Assembly (NCBI GenBank): GCA_036403235.1
Contig: DASWRI010000011.1
Coordinates: 1 to 31,303 of the forward strand
Source: JBGTFE01 sp036403235
Lineage (GTDB): Bacteria > Acidobacteriota > Blastocatellia > Pyrinomonadales > Pyrinomonadaceae
Direction of reading: 5' to 3'
Length of the DNA stretch: 31,303 nucleotides
Of this stretch, positions 8,824-16,024 are shown piece after piece. Every line of letters starts with the position of its first letter. Position 1 is the stretch's first letter. Below the pieces are notes generated by a model. The model was not told the DNA's origin, ran no database searches, and saw only the letters and a program-made list of their open reading frames with translations. The position numbers were made by a program, and so were the translations under genes.

Positions 8824-10236
8824 ATGAAAGAAAACAGAAGAAAATTTTTGAAAACATCTTGCCGCGCTTTGAGTATGACGGCGCTCGCCACGCAGATGCG
8901 GCATTTCGGCCTGGTGAACGCGCTCGCGCAGGAAAAGGCGGAAGCCGCGCCGGAAGTCGAATACAGAGCCATGGTCTGCGTTTTTCTGTCGGGCGGCAAC
9001 GACAGCAATAACATGGTTGTTCCCAACTACGACGAAGGCTACAATTTATACGCGGCGGCGCGCTCGTCGCAGGGCCTGGCGATTCCGCGCGCTAATCTGC
9101 TGCCCATTACGCCGCCGAGCATGGGCGGGCAGGTTTACGGATTTCATCCGAATCTGACCGAGCTCCACGGGCTTTGGGGACAAGGCAAGGTCGCCGTCGT
9201 CTGCAATGTCGGCTCGCTGACGCAGCCTTTGACCAGAGCGGAGTATCAATCGGGCGCGCCGCGACCGTATCAGCTTTTTTCGCACTCCGACCAGGTCGAG
9301 CAGTTTCGCACGGCGATTTCGAGCTTTAAGTCGACGACCGGCTGGGGCGGGCGAACGGCCGACCGCACGACCGGTCTAAACGTCGGGTCAGCGATTCCGT
9401 CGATTACGTCAGTTGCCGGAGCGACCGTTTTCAGCGTCGGCGGCAACACGTCGCCGTTGATTGTCTCGCCCGCGCCGACGCCGCTCAATCAGGTTTTGAC
9501 CTTAAACGGGTTCGGCACGACCACCGACGAGGTTGCGCGACGCACGTCGATGGACAACATTCGCCAGCAGGATTTGAATTTTACGATGATTCAAAACGCG
9601 AGCGTCGAGACGCAAAAGGCAATCAACGTCAGTCTGCAGCTCAATACCGACCCGGTTTTGACGGCGACTTTCCCGAATACCTCTCTCGGCAATCAACTGC
9701 GGCAGGTCGCAAAGCTGATGAAATTCAGGACTTCGCTCAATATGAGCCGCCAGATTTTCTATGTCCAGGTCGGCACTTTCGACACGCACACCGGCCAGAT
9801 TGCAAATCAGGGCAGCTTGTTTACGCAGGTCAGCCAGGCGCTCAAGGCGTTTTACGACGAAACGGTGGCGCAGGGCATCGCGTCGCAGGTGACGACCTTT
9901 ACCGTTTCCGATTTCAACCGGACGCTCAATCCGGGCGCTTCCGGCTCGAACGCGGGCTCAGACCACGCCTGGGCCGGGCATCATCTCGTCATGGGCGGCG
10001 CTGTTCTCGGCGGCAATTTCTACGGCCGACCGACATCGAACGGCACGTTTTTTCCGACGCTCGTCAACGGCGGGCCGGACGATGCCGAAAGCCGCGGGCG
10101 TTTTATCCCGTCGGTCGCCATCGAGCAATACGCTTCGACTCTATCGCGCTGGTACGGGTTGACGGACATTGATATTCCGTTTGTTTTCCCGAACATCAAT
10201 AATTTTACCGGCTCAAATCTGGGCTTTATGATGTAA
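8824..10236 (+). CDS. DUF1501 domain-containing Tat-exported protein
   Basis: 470 residues from ATG 8824. GAGGTGAG (8812-8819), which overlaps the stop codon of the DUF1800 gene, is the ribosome-binding site, so the two genes are probably translationally coupled. An in-frame GTG at 8815 is the alternative start but lies inside this site. The N-terminus NRRKFLKTSCRALSM is a twin-arginine signal, implying export of a folded, possibly metal-bound protein. DUF1501 hallmarks are MVCVFLSGGNDSNNMVVP (near residue 50), GFHPNLTEL, a TFDTHTGQ segment and SDHAWAGHHLVMGGAV (near 378), with conserved Asp/His as in the alkaline-phosphatase/sulfatase-like fold to which the family is related. The substrate is unknown. 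A rho-independent terminator follows immediately. Confidence 0.93.
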   Translation: MKENRRKFLKTSCRALSMTALATQMRHFGLVNALAQEKAEAAPEVEYRAMVCVFLSGGNDSNNMVVPNYDEGYNLYAAARSSQGLAIPRANLLPITPPSMGGQVYGFHPNLTELHGLWGQGKVAVVCNVGSLTQPLTRAEYQSGAPRPYQLFSHSDQVEQFRTAISSFKSTTGWGGRTADRTTGLNVGSAIPSITSVAGATVFSVGGNTSPLIVSPAPTPLNQVLTLNGFGTTTDEVARRTSMDNIRQQDLNFTMIQNASVETQKAINVSLQLNTDPVLTATFPNTSLGNQLRQVAKLMKFRTSLNMSRQIFYVQVGTFDTHTGQIANQGSLFTQVSQALKAFYDETVAQGIASQVTTFTVSDFNRTLNPGASGSNAGSDHAWAGHHLVMGGAVLGGNFYGRPTSNGTFFPTLVNGGPDDAESRGRFIPSVAIEQYASTLSRWYGLTDIDIPFVFPNINNFTGSNLGFMM

Positions 10237-10257
10237 GGGCAGAAGTCTGAAAATAAC

Positions 10258-10296
10258 AAAAAAAGCGGTTGGTGAATTTCATCAATCGCTTTTTTA
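10258..10296 (+). terminator. Rho-independent terminator of the DUF1800-DUF1501 operon
   Basis: An A-rich left arm, AAAAAAGCGGTTGGTGAA, pairs with TTTCATCAATCGCTTTTTT through a nearly perfect long stem with G-U wobbles, ending in a T-tract. It lies 22 bp after the DUF1501 stop codon. Confidence 0.8.
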
Positions 10297-10422
10297 TTTG
10301 GGGATTTTTTTCTGCGTCTCGACGGTGAAAATCCCGCAATCTTTGGATTTCCCGTGTTTGGCGTTATATTTTTTGTGTTTCCCTCGAAATTAAAATTTTA
10401 TGCGGAAAACAAACGTCTAATT

Positions 10423-11598
10423 TTATCTGAACGCCGATTGCGCTTTTGTTCGGCTTGCTCGCGATTTCCGCCCTTTCGATTTTCTGGACTTTCGCCTATT
10501 TTCGCCCGAAACGTGACGGACTGCTGGCGGCGTAAAAAAAAAATTTTGCGACGTCGCCGCCAGCAATTCGTCGCACGTCTCGCTCATCTGACTTAATCCG
10601 TTTTTGTCTTCAAGCTGCGGCTGTGAGCGCCAGAAATCGCGAAATTCGGTGACGATTTTCCGGCTCGCCGCAAACTTTAAGTTTTTCAGCTGCCTGATTG
10701 CTTCCAGCGTTTTCGAATACCGATTCCGCAGGTTCTCGGTTTTATCGTAATCTTCCATATTGTTCCACCAGTCTTCTTTCAGAACAGTCGCGGTCGCTTT
10801 CCAGAATTTTAATTCTTCACCGACTATTTTGATTAATTCGCCGCCGATTTTTTCGCCGCCCGCCTTTGCTAAAGATTCGATAATGTCGGCGTGAATTTTC
10901 AATAAAGATTCGTCCGCGAGCATTTTGCGCAAAATTGTCAGAGCGGATTTGCCGCATTTTTGCAGCTCGTCGAGCGCGTTCTGCCTGATAAAATCCGTGT
11001 CCGTATAAACAAATCGCTCGAGAGCTTCGGCTCTTTTGGCTTTGTCTTTTATTTTCAGGACATTGTTGAATGAGTTTTGAAGCTCGATTATCTCAAAAGC
11101 TTTGTCCCTGATTTCCGTTTCCGACTTTTCGAGCTCGATAAGAACGCTCGCTCCCGGATTCATCACCTGAATAAAACCGAAGGCTTTCCCCGCTTCGAGC
11201 CAGACGACGGAAACGTTCATATCTCCGAACAAGGCGGCCGACTTCCATTTATCGCTTCTCGCGTCTTTTTTCAGAAACAAAATCATCTTCGCGCCGGAAA
11301 CGTAGCGCGGCGCGGTCGTCTTTTCATCCGAATCCCACTCGTCTTCGACGAGCCGCGAATCGTCGGACTTGAACGAGGCGAGCTCCGGGACGGAAATCGT
11401 CTGATTTGTGTAAAGCTCGCCTTTTAAGTTTTCGAGAACGGTAAAGTTCCCGTCAATCTCGTCGCCTTCAGTGGCAACAACCACTTCGGTCGCGTTCCAG
11501 GCGCTGTATTCGAGAGAAAACGATGGCCGGATTGCGGCCTTTGTTTCGAACGACGTCAGAAGAAACAGCAGCGCGAGCGCGAAAAATTTTATTTGCAT
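10423..11598 (-). CDS. Secreted hypothetical protein with HEAT-like helical repeats
   Basis: 391 residues from ATG 11598, which has an AGGAAAG ribosome-binding site and begins with a signal peptide (MQIKFFALALLFLLTSFETKA). An upstream in-frame ATG at 11649 would put 17 charged residues before the signal and is less likely. After the signal, a beta-rich segment (SAWNATEVVVATEGDEIDGNFTVLENLKGEL) resembles the N-terminal domain of many secreted HEAT-repeat proteins of unknown function. Residues about 190-300 are helical with HEAT-like character (ALDELQKCGKSALTILRKML; ADIIESLAKAGGEKIGGELI). The C-terminus is an unusually basic tail (about 25 residues rich in R, K and S) that begins just after a T10 homopolymer at 10534-10543, so a frameshift could have changed the natural end. 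No enzymatic motif is visible. Confidence 0.75.
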   Translation of the reverse strand: MQIKFFALALLFLLTSFETKAAIRPSFSLEYSAWNATEVVVATEGDEIDGNFTVLENLKGELYTNQTISVPELASFKSDDSRLVEDEWDSDEKTTAPRYVSGAKMILFLKKDARSDKWKSAALFGDMNVSVVWLEAGKAFGFIQVMNPGASVLIELEKSETEIRDKAFEIIELQNSFNNVLKIKDKAKRAEALERFVYTDTDFIRQNALDELQKCGKSALTILRKMLADESLLKIHADIIESLAKAGGEKIGGELIKIVGEELKFWKATATVLKEDWWNNMEDYDKTENLRNRYSKTLEAIRQLKNLKFAASRKIVTEFRDFWRSQPQLEDKNGLSQMSETCDELLAATSQNFFFTPPAVRHVSGENRRKSRKSKGRKSRASRTKAQSAFR

Positions 11599-11636
11599 AG
11601 CTTTCCTTTTATTTCTGAAAATTCTGCCGCTTACTG

Positions 11637-11642
11637 TATAAT
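11637..11642 (+). promoter_or_regulatory. Perfect TATAAT -10 element 12 nt before the DUF58 start
   Basis: TATAAT at 11637-11642 is preceded by TG. The -35 region is weak: the hexamer at 17-nt spacing is TCTGAA. The predicted transcription start is near 11649, leaving only about 6 nt of leader before ATG 11655, and no Shine-Dalgarno sequence is present. Confidence 0.5.
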
Positions 11643-11654
11643 GATGCACAAATT

Positions 11655-12977
11655 ATGCGTTTTGTTTTCTCGCGACGATTTTATATTTTGCTGGCAATCG
11701 GCTTTGTCCCGCTCTCGTTTTCGTGGAATTTTCCCGAGCTGCGTTATTTCGTTCTGGCTTACGACGCGCTTTTGATGGCGCTCGCCGTCGTCGATTATTT
11801 CGTCAGCCGACGCTTGCCCGAAGAGCTTACGGCAAGGCGCGAATTTGACCGCAAATTTGCCATCGGCGACGAAACCGATATCAAATTAATCGTCGAAAAC
11901 GCTTCGGAAAAAGACTTTCATTTAAGAATAAAGGACGAATTTCCGCCCGAAATGATTTTGAGGGAAAGCCGCGAAGTCGATTTTACGGTCGAAGCGCAGA
12001 GCTTTGCCGAGTTTTCTTACGGATTGACGCCGCCGCGGCGCGGAAACTACAAGTTCGGACGCATCGCCGTCCGGTTTCTTTCACGGCTCGGTCTGGTCTG
12101 GTGTCAGACGACTCTCGGCCGGGAGGAAACCGTTAAGGTTTATCCGAATATGCGTCGCGCGCGCGAAATGGAATTAAAAGCGCTCGGCGCGCATTCGTTT
12201 CTGGCGGTTCAGCGAAAAGCGGTTCTGCGCGGCGAAGGTCGCGAGTTTGAATCGATGCGCGATTACGTGCGCGGCGACGAGCTGCGGCATATTTCGTGGA
12301 CGGCGACGGCGCGGCGCGGGAAATTGACGACCAGACAGTATCAAATCGAGCGCGAGCAAACGTTGACAATCGCGCTCGACGCCGGACGCCTGATGACCGG
12401 ACGCATCGGCGACGAAACGAAATTCGACACGGCGATTCACGCATCCTTAGCGCTGATGTCGGCGGCGATGCGCGGCGGCGACAACTGCGGCATAATCGTT
12501 TTCGGCCGCAAGGTCAGAAAGTTTCTGCCGCCGAAAAAAGGCGTCGACCACATCGACGCGGTTCTCGAAGCGCTGCACGATTTAGAGCCCGAATTGATTG
12601 AGCCGTCCTATGCGCGCGCGTTTCAGTTTATCGCCGCCAACACGAAAAAGCGTTCGTTTATCGTAATCCTGACCGATTTGGTCGATAAGGAAAGCTCAAA
12701 GGAACTTCTGACTTCGCTCAAGCTCCTGCGCCCGCGTCATCTTCCGCTCGTCGTTACCATCGGCGACCGCGACTTAAACGCGACCGTCAGCGAAAAACCC
12801 GTAGAAATACGGGACGTTTTCACGCAGTCGGCGGCCGAAGAAATTATTCACCAGCGCGAATCGGCTCTGCGTCTGGTCGAAACGCTCGGCGGTCTGGCGC
12901 TCGACGTCACGACCAACTCGCTCGCGCCGCGGCTTCTGGAAAGCTATTTGAGAGTAAAAGAAAGAGGTTTGTTATAA
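11655..12977 (+). CDS. DUF58 domain-containing membrane protein
   Basis: 440 residues. Two N-terminal hydrophobic segments (YILLAIGFVPLSFSW and FVLAYDALLMALAVVDYFV) anchor it. A beta-sandwich follows (KFAIGDETDIKLIVENAS; RRGNYKFGRIAVRFLSRLGL). The DUF58 signature is REFESMRDYVRGDELRHISW, then TARRGKLTTRQYQIEREQ at about 195-235. A VWA-like C-terminal domain follows (LTIALDAGRLM...; SFIVILTDLVDKESSKELL) with an incomplete metal site: DAGRLM replaces DxSxS. DUF58 proteins usually neighbour MoxR AAA+ ATPases. None is adjacent here, but a SpoIIM-family gene, another frequent DUF58 associate, lies about 4 kb downstream on the other strand. The start has no ribosome-binding site and may be leaderless. 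A terminator-like hairpin follows. Confidence 0.9.
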   Translation: MRFVFSRRFYILLAIGFVPLSFSWNFPELRYFVLAYDALLMALAVVDYFVSRRLPEELTARREFDRKFAIGDETDIKLIVENASEKDFHLRIKDEFPPEMILRESREVDFTVEAQSFAEFSYGLTPPRRGNYKFGRIAVRFLSRLGLVWCQTTLGREETVKVYPNMRRAREMELKALGAHSFLAVQRKAVLRGEGREFESMRDYVRGDELRHISWTATARRGKLTTRQYQIEREQTLTIALDAGRLMTGRIGDETKFDTAIHASLALMSAAMRGGDNCGIIVFGRKVRKFLPPKKGVDHIDAVLEALHDLEPELIEPSYARAFQFIAANTKKRSFIVILTDLVDKESSKELLTSLKLLRPRHLPLVVTIGDRDLNATVSEKPVEIRDVFTQSAAEEIIHQRESALRLVETLGGLALDVTTNSLAPRLLESYLRVKERGLL

Positions 12978-13016
12978 AAAATCGTCGCCCGGATGTAAAA
13001 TATGCGGGTGATTTTT
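12976..13016 (+). terminator. Terminator-like hairpin after the DUF58 gene
   Basis: AAAAATC...CGCCCG pairs with CGGGTG...GATTTTT across a loop of about 12 nt, with one internal mismatch, and ends in a TTTTT run. It begins at the DUF58 stop codon. Confidence 0.6.
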
Positions 13017-13103
13017 GGGCGGTTAAAACTCCGGGTCGATACAACTTGTTTTTAATCTCGCCGCATCTCTCAATTCAAAAAAAGAAAAGGAGTGCGCTAT
13101 AAA

Positions 13104-14162
13104 ATGCCGCAGACAAAAATAAAAAAACTTTTGCAGAATATATTCGTCGCCGCAATTTTTGGCGGTTTGTTTTTTGGCACGCAGCCGCTAATTTCGGCGC
13201 AAAACAGCCGGCTCACCGAGATTTCCGCGCAGGTCGTCAAAATCGATTCCGGCGAGATTGTCGATAATTTGACCGCCGGTGATTTCCGGCTCTATGAAAA
13301 CGGGCGAGCGCAAAAAATCGTTTCGGTCGAGCGCGAAACCCGCCCGCTTTCCATCGTCATCGCTTTTGTCACCAATCCCGGCAGCTGCCCTGATGGTCTG
13401 ACAAACAATGCTTCGAGGCTGGCGGCGGCGTTTCAAAAAATTTTGACGGCAAACGAAGATTTGGCGATTGTCATGACCGATAAAAACGGCTCAATCGTGC
13501 GCGGTTTTGGACGTGCCGCGGCGTCTCTCGGCGAGGACTTTGCAAAAGCCGAAAACATCGCCGGAAAAAATTCTTTTCCGCCCGTTTTTAACGACAATAA
13601 TCCGAACGTAAACTCCAACGGCGGCGTTTACGAAATTTATCCGCTGCCCGCGCTGCAAATGGCGGTCAAGCTTTTGCGCGAAAACGCTCCGCGGGCGAGC
13701 CGACGGGTAATTTTGTTCGTCAACGCGCTGGAAAATACGAATGTCGGCAAAGCTGACGCAGGACGCGCGCTGCTGCACGATTTAATCAGTGAGCAGACGA
13801 CTCTGGCGTGGCTCGGCAGCGGAGACGACGAAAAATCCTTCGATTTGGCGGGCGCGCCGTTCGGCAAACGAAAATTTTATCTCGGAATGACGGATTTCAG
13901 CGGCGGCGAATCGCAGCCCTGCAAAGCGCAGAAGCCGGTTATCGATTTGTTCAGCAAGCCGCGCCCGACGCCTTCCGTCCAGGCGGAAGACGAACTGGCA
14001 GAGCTTCTCGACCGCCTGCGCACGCGCTATCACATCAGCTATCGTTCAAATGACGCCGTCGGCGACGAGCTGCGCGGTGTCCGGCTCGAATTAAACGGCG
14101 CGGGCAGAAACGACAAAAACACATTGATACATTATCCGAAAGCGGTGCACGCGGCGCGATAA
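13104..14162 (+). CDS. VWFA-related secreted protein of the acidobacterial type
   Basis: 352 residues from ATG 13104, with an AAGGAG site at 13087-13092. The in-frame GTG at 13092 overlaps that site and is less likely. A signal peptide (residues about 1-33, ending LISAQ) precedes the family hallmark LTAGDFRLYENGRAQKIVSVE (from about 57), in which a declared 'field' leads into a VWFA-like domain (PLSIVIAFVTNPG ... RRVILFVNALENT). A C-terminal LRTRYHISYRSN (about 305-316) is the usual end motif before a short beta-strand region. The MIDAS residues are not conserved: FVTNPGSC replaces DxSGS, so metal binding is doubtful. These proteins are abundant in Acidobacteriota, usually secreted, and of unknown function. 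No partner gene is apparent. Confidence is high for the family and low for the role. Confidence 0.85.
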   Translation: MPQTKIKKLLQNIFVAAIFGGLFFGTQPLISAQNSRLTEISAQVVKIDSGEIVDNLTAGDFRLYENGRAQKIVSVERETRPLSIVIAFVTNPGSCPDGLTNNASRLAAAFQKILTANEDLAIVMTDKNGSIVRGFGRAAASLGEDFAKAENIAGKNSFPPVFNDNNPNVNSNGGVYEIYPLPALQMAVKLLRENAPRASRRVILFVNALENTNVGKADAGRALLHDLISEQTTLAWLGSGDDEKSFDLAGAPFGKRKFYLGMTDFSGGESQPCKAQKPVIDLFSKPRPTPSVQAEDELAELLDRLRTRYHISYRSNDAVGDELRGVRLELNGAGRNDKNTLIHYPKAVHAAR

Positions 14163-14239
14163 GACACTAATCTCGCCGAAACCCGCTCGATTTATCGTTT
14201 TATCGCGCCGGCAATTGATATTTTTGTATTTCAGGCAGT

Positions 14240-14398
14240 ATGAAAAAACTCGGCGTTTTTTTTATTTTAACCATCCTTTTTATAATTTCGATTCGCGCTC
14301 AAACGCAGGCAAATGAATCGTGCGGGCTTTTTCCGATAAGACAAAACGATGCATACATCAACTCGAAAGGCGAATTCGTCTGGCAGCCGACAAAATAA
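14240..14398 (+). CDS. Small secreted protein, likely remnant of a WG-repeat protein
   Basis: A 52-residue reading frame starts MKKLGVFFILTILFIISIRA, a clean signal peptide, and continues QTQANESCGLFPIRQ, then NDAYINSKGEFVWQPTK. The segment YINSKGEFVWQP matches the pattern of WG repeats (YIDxxGxFVIxP), which normally occur in many copies, so this looks like the first part of a longer protein that has lost its body. The ribosome-binding site is weak (CAGG, 5 nt upstream). It ends 13 nt before the methyltransferase ATG. It may be a real small secreted protein, but a truncated remnant is as likely. Confidence 0.45.
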   Translation: MKKLGVFFILTILFIISIRAQTQANESCGLFPIRQNDAYINSKGEFVWQPTK

Positions 14399-14411
14399 TT
14401 AATTGAAGAAA

Positions 14412-15092
14412 ATGAATAATCCCGACAATCTCCTGAACTTTGTCGAATGGGACGTGCGAAACTGGTCGGCCGCGCTGGATTTCTGGCTGGCAAATTCGGC
14501 ACACGGCCTTAAGGACGCGTCGGTTCTCGAAATCGGCAGCAATTTCGGAGGACTTTCGCTGTGGCTGGCGTCGAAAGGCGCGAAAGTCGTCTGTTCGGAC
14601 GTTAACGGAGCGACCGAAAAAGCCGTGCTCCGGCATCGAGCGGGCGGCGTCTCCGATTCAATCGAATACGAAGCTATCGACGCGACGAATATTCCATACG
14701 CGGAAAAGTTTGACATCATCGTCTTTAAATCCGTTCTCGGCGATATCGGCGACAAGGGGCAGCAGGCGAAAGCTTTAAGAGAGATGCACAAGGCGCTGAA
14801 AAAAGGCGGCGAGCTGTTTTTCGCCGAAAATCTGGTCGCATCGCCCGCGCATATGTTTTTCCGACGGAAAATGATTAAGTGGGGCACGATGTGGCGCTAC
14901 GTGACCGTCGATGAAATGAAGGAATTTCTCAGGCCTTTTTCGCACGTCGATTTTCGTATATTCGGTTTCGCGGGCGCTTTCGGAAGAAGCGAAACGCAAA
15001 GAAATCTGCTCGGGCTCGCCGATAAAGTTCTGTTTGACCGCATCGTTCCGAACAAATGGAAATATATTATTGCCGGAGTGGCGCGAAAATAG
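14412..15092 (+). CDS. Class I SAM-dependent methyltransferase
   Basis: 226 residues from ATG 14412; a TTG at 14403 is an alternative in-frame start, and neither has a strong ribosome-binding site. Motif I is VLEIGSNFGGLSLWLA (about 38-53), which binds S-adenosylmethionine. Post-I strand 2 carries the acidic residue in VVCSDVN (near 60). IDATNIPY and FDIIVFKSVLGDIG supply motifs II/III, and LKKGGELFFAENL (about 128-140) is the usual motif VI-like strand. The C-terminal part (RRKMIKWGTMWRYVTVDEM) resembles methyltransferases acting on small molecules or lipids, but the substrate cannot be read. The position between a secreted fragment and a broken small gene gives no pathway clue. Confidence 0.88.
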   Translation: MNNPDNLLNFVEWDVRNWSAALDFWLANSAHGLKDASVLEIGSNFGGLSLWLASKGAKVVCSDVNGATEKAVLRHRAGGVSDSIEYEAIDATNIPYAEKFDIIVFKSVLGDIGDKGQQAKALREMHKALKKGGELFFAENLVASPAHMFFRRKMIKWGTMWRYVTVDEMKEFLRPFSHVDFRIFGFAGAFGRSETQRNLLGLADKVLFDRIVPNKWKYIIAGVARK

Positions 15093-15163
15093 CTTTGGAC
15101 AATCGTGCCGCGTTTTTGAAAACTCATTCGAGATTTGTTTTAAAAATTCAGGAGGAATAGACG

Positions 15164-15403
15164 ATGGAAAATCAAATTTTTGAGCTGCGGGCATTGGAAA
15201 GACGCACTCGAAAACTTGAGCGGCGGCTGCGCCTGCCCGTTTCCGGCTGGCTGCTGACAATCGGCTTGATGACGCTGTCCTCGTAGATTTGGAAATCGGA
15301 AGCGCAGCAAACGACTGCGACGAAATCGCTGCGCGTTTCCGAATTGGTCGTCGATTCAAAAGGCGTTGAACGCGGCCCGCGCGGGCAAAAAGCGGCCAAA
15401 TAA
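15164..15403 (+). pseudogene. Small coiled-coil/TM protein gene interrupted by an in-frame TAG
   Basis: A strong AGGAGG site (15150-15155) precedes ATG 15164. The frame reads a charged coiled-coil start (MENQIFELRALERRTRKLER), a hydrophobic segment (VSGWLLTIGLMTL) and then TAG at 15284. The same frame stays open for 38 more codons to TAA 15401 and encodes LRVSELVVDSKGVERG. That is the typical sequence after the membrane anchor in a family of small acidobacterial proteins (coiled coil, TM, then a RVxxLVVxDxKGxER motif). The simplest reading is a single-base nonsense mutation, CAG, AAG or TGG to TAG; a 40-residue truncated product or amber read-through are alternatives. The family match is from memory of the motif, not a search. 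Confidence 0.6.
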
Positions 15404-15476
15404 CGTCAGGCGGAAAATCTTTCGATTGGAAAGGCTGCCGGACAAGTTGTTAAGCCTAAAAATTTTATTAAACGGC

Positions 15477-15524
15477 AAAATATCAGCCGCTCGTCTCCAA
15501 AGAGATTGGCGGCTGATATTTTTT
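15477..15524. terminator. Strong bidirectional terminator
   Basis: AAAATATCAGCCGC (15477-15490) pairs perfectly with GCGGCTGATATTTT (15509-15522), a 14-bp stem flanked by A- and T-runs. It ends transcription after the interrupted small gene and could also work on the opposite strand. Confidence 0.85.
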
Positions 15525-15825
15525 GATGAGGTTTTATGAGGAAAACTTTTACGGCATTATAAAGCCGTTAAAGAATCTCGGTTTTAAGCGAAATGCATAG
15601 TAGACGGGCACGAAAATCCATCGGCCGCTCGAACAGTAGACTGCTGCTTTGCTTCATTACTGTTTTTTTCTAACTCTCGTAATTTTGTGAAAAAGAACGC
15701 ACTTCGGCTTTCAAACAGTGCGAGGCCGGCCCGGAAAAAGACAATCGTCCGGAAATTTTTCGGGCGTGACGTCTCAATCGCTTAAATCCGCATTTAATTT
15801 TACCGGCCGATAAAAAATATTTTTG
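15525..15825. other. Non-coding stretch with weak hairpins, possible small transcript
   Basis: No convincing ORF is seen. There is a small hairpin ACGGC/GCCGT at 15551-15568. A 7-bp stem AACAGTA/TACTGTT (15632-15638 and 15658-15664) is followed by a run of seven T (15663-15669), which looks like a weak terminator. No promoter was identified upstream of it, so a small RNA is only a possibility. Confidence 0.3.
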
Positions 15826-15854
15826 TTGCATCTGCGCGGGCTTTATTGTATAAG
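15826..15854 (+). promoter_or_regulatory. Putative sigma-70-type promoter of the SLATT-like gene
   Basis: TTGCAT at 15826-15831 and TATAAG at 15849-15854 are separated by exactly 17 bp, with TG directly before the -10. Predicted transcription would start near 15861 and give a leader of about 165 nt before ATG 16025. Confidence 0.55.
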
Positions 15855-16024
15855 TGTTGCACAAATACGTTTTATTCTTCTGCATTAATCATAATTTCAA
15901 GCGCCGCTTTGTTTTTTGCGCGGCGACAGGATTCGAATGTTCCGGCAGCGAAACACTTTCGACGTGCGCAATCGCTCGCGGCGTTCGGCCGAATTTTTAC
16001 AAATACAAAACACGAGGAGCTAAT

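Noticed and set aside
15854..16024. GTG start extending the SLATT-like protein by 57 residues
   Set aside because: The GTG overlaps the putative -10 element and has no ribosome-binding site, while ATG 16025 has a good GAGGAG site.
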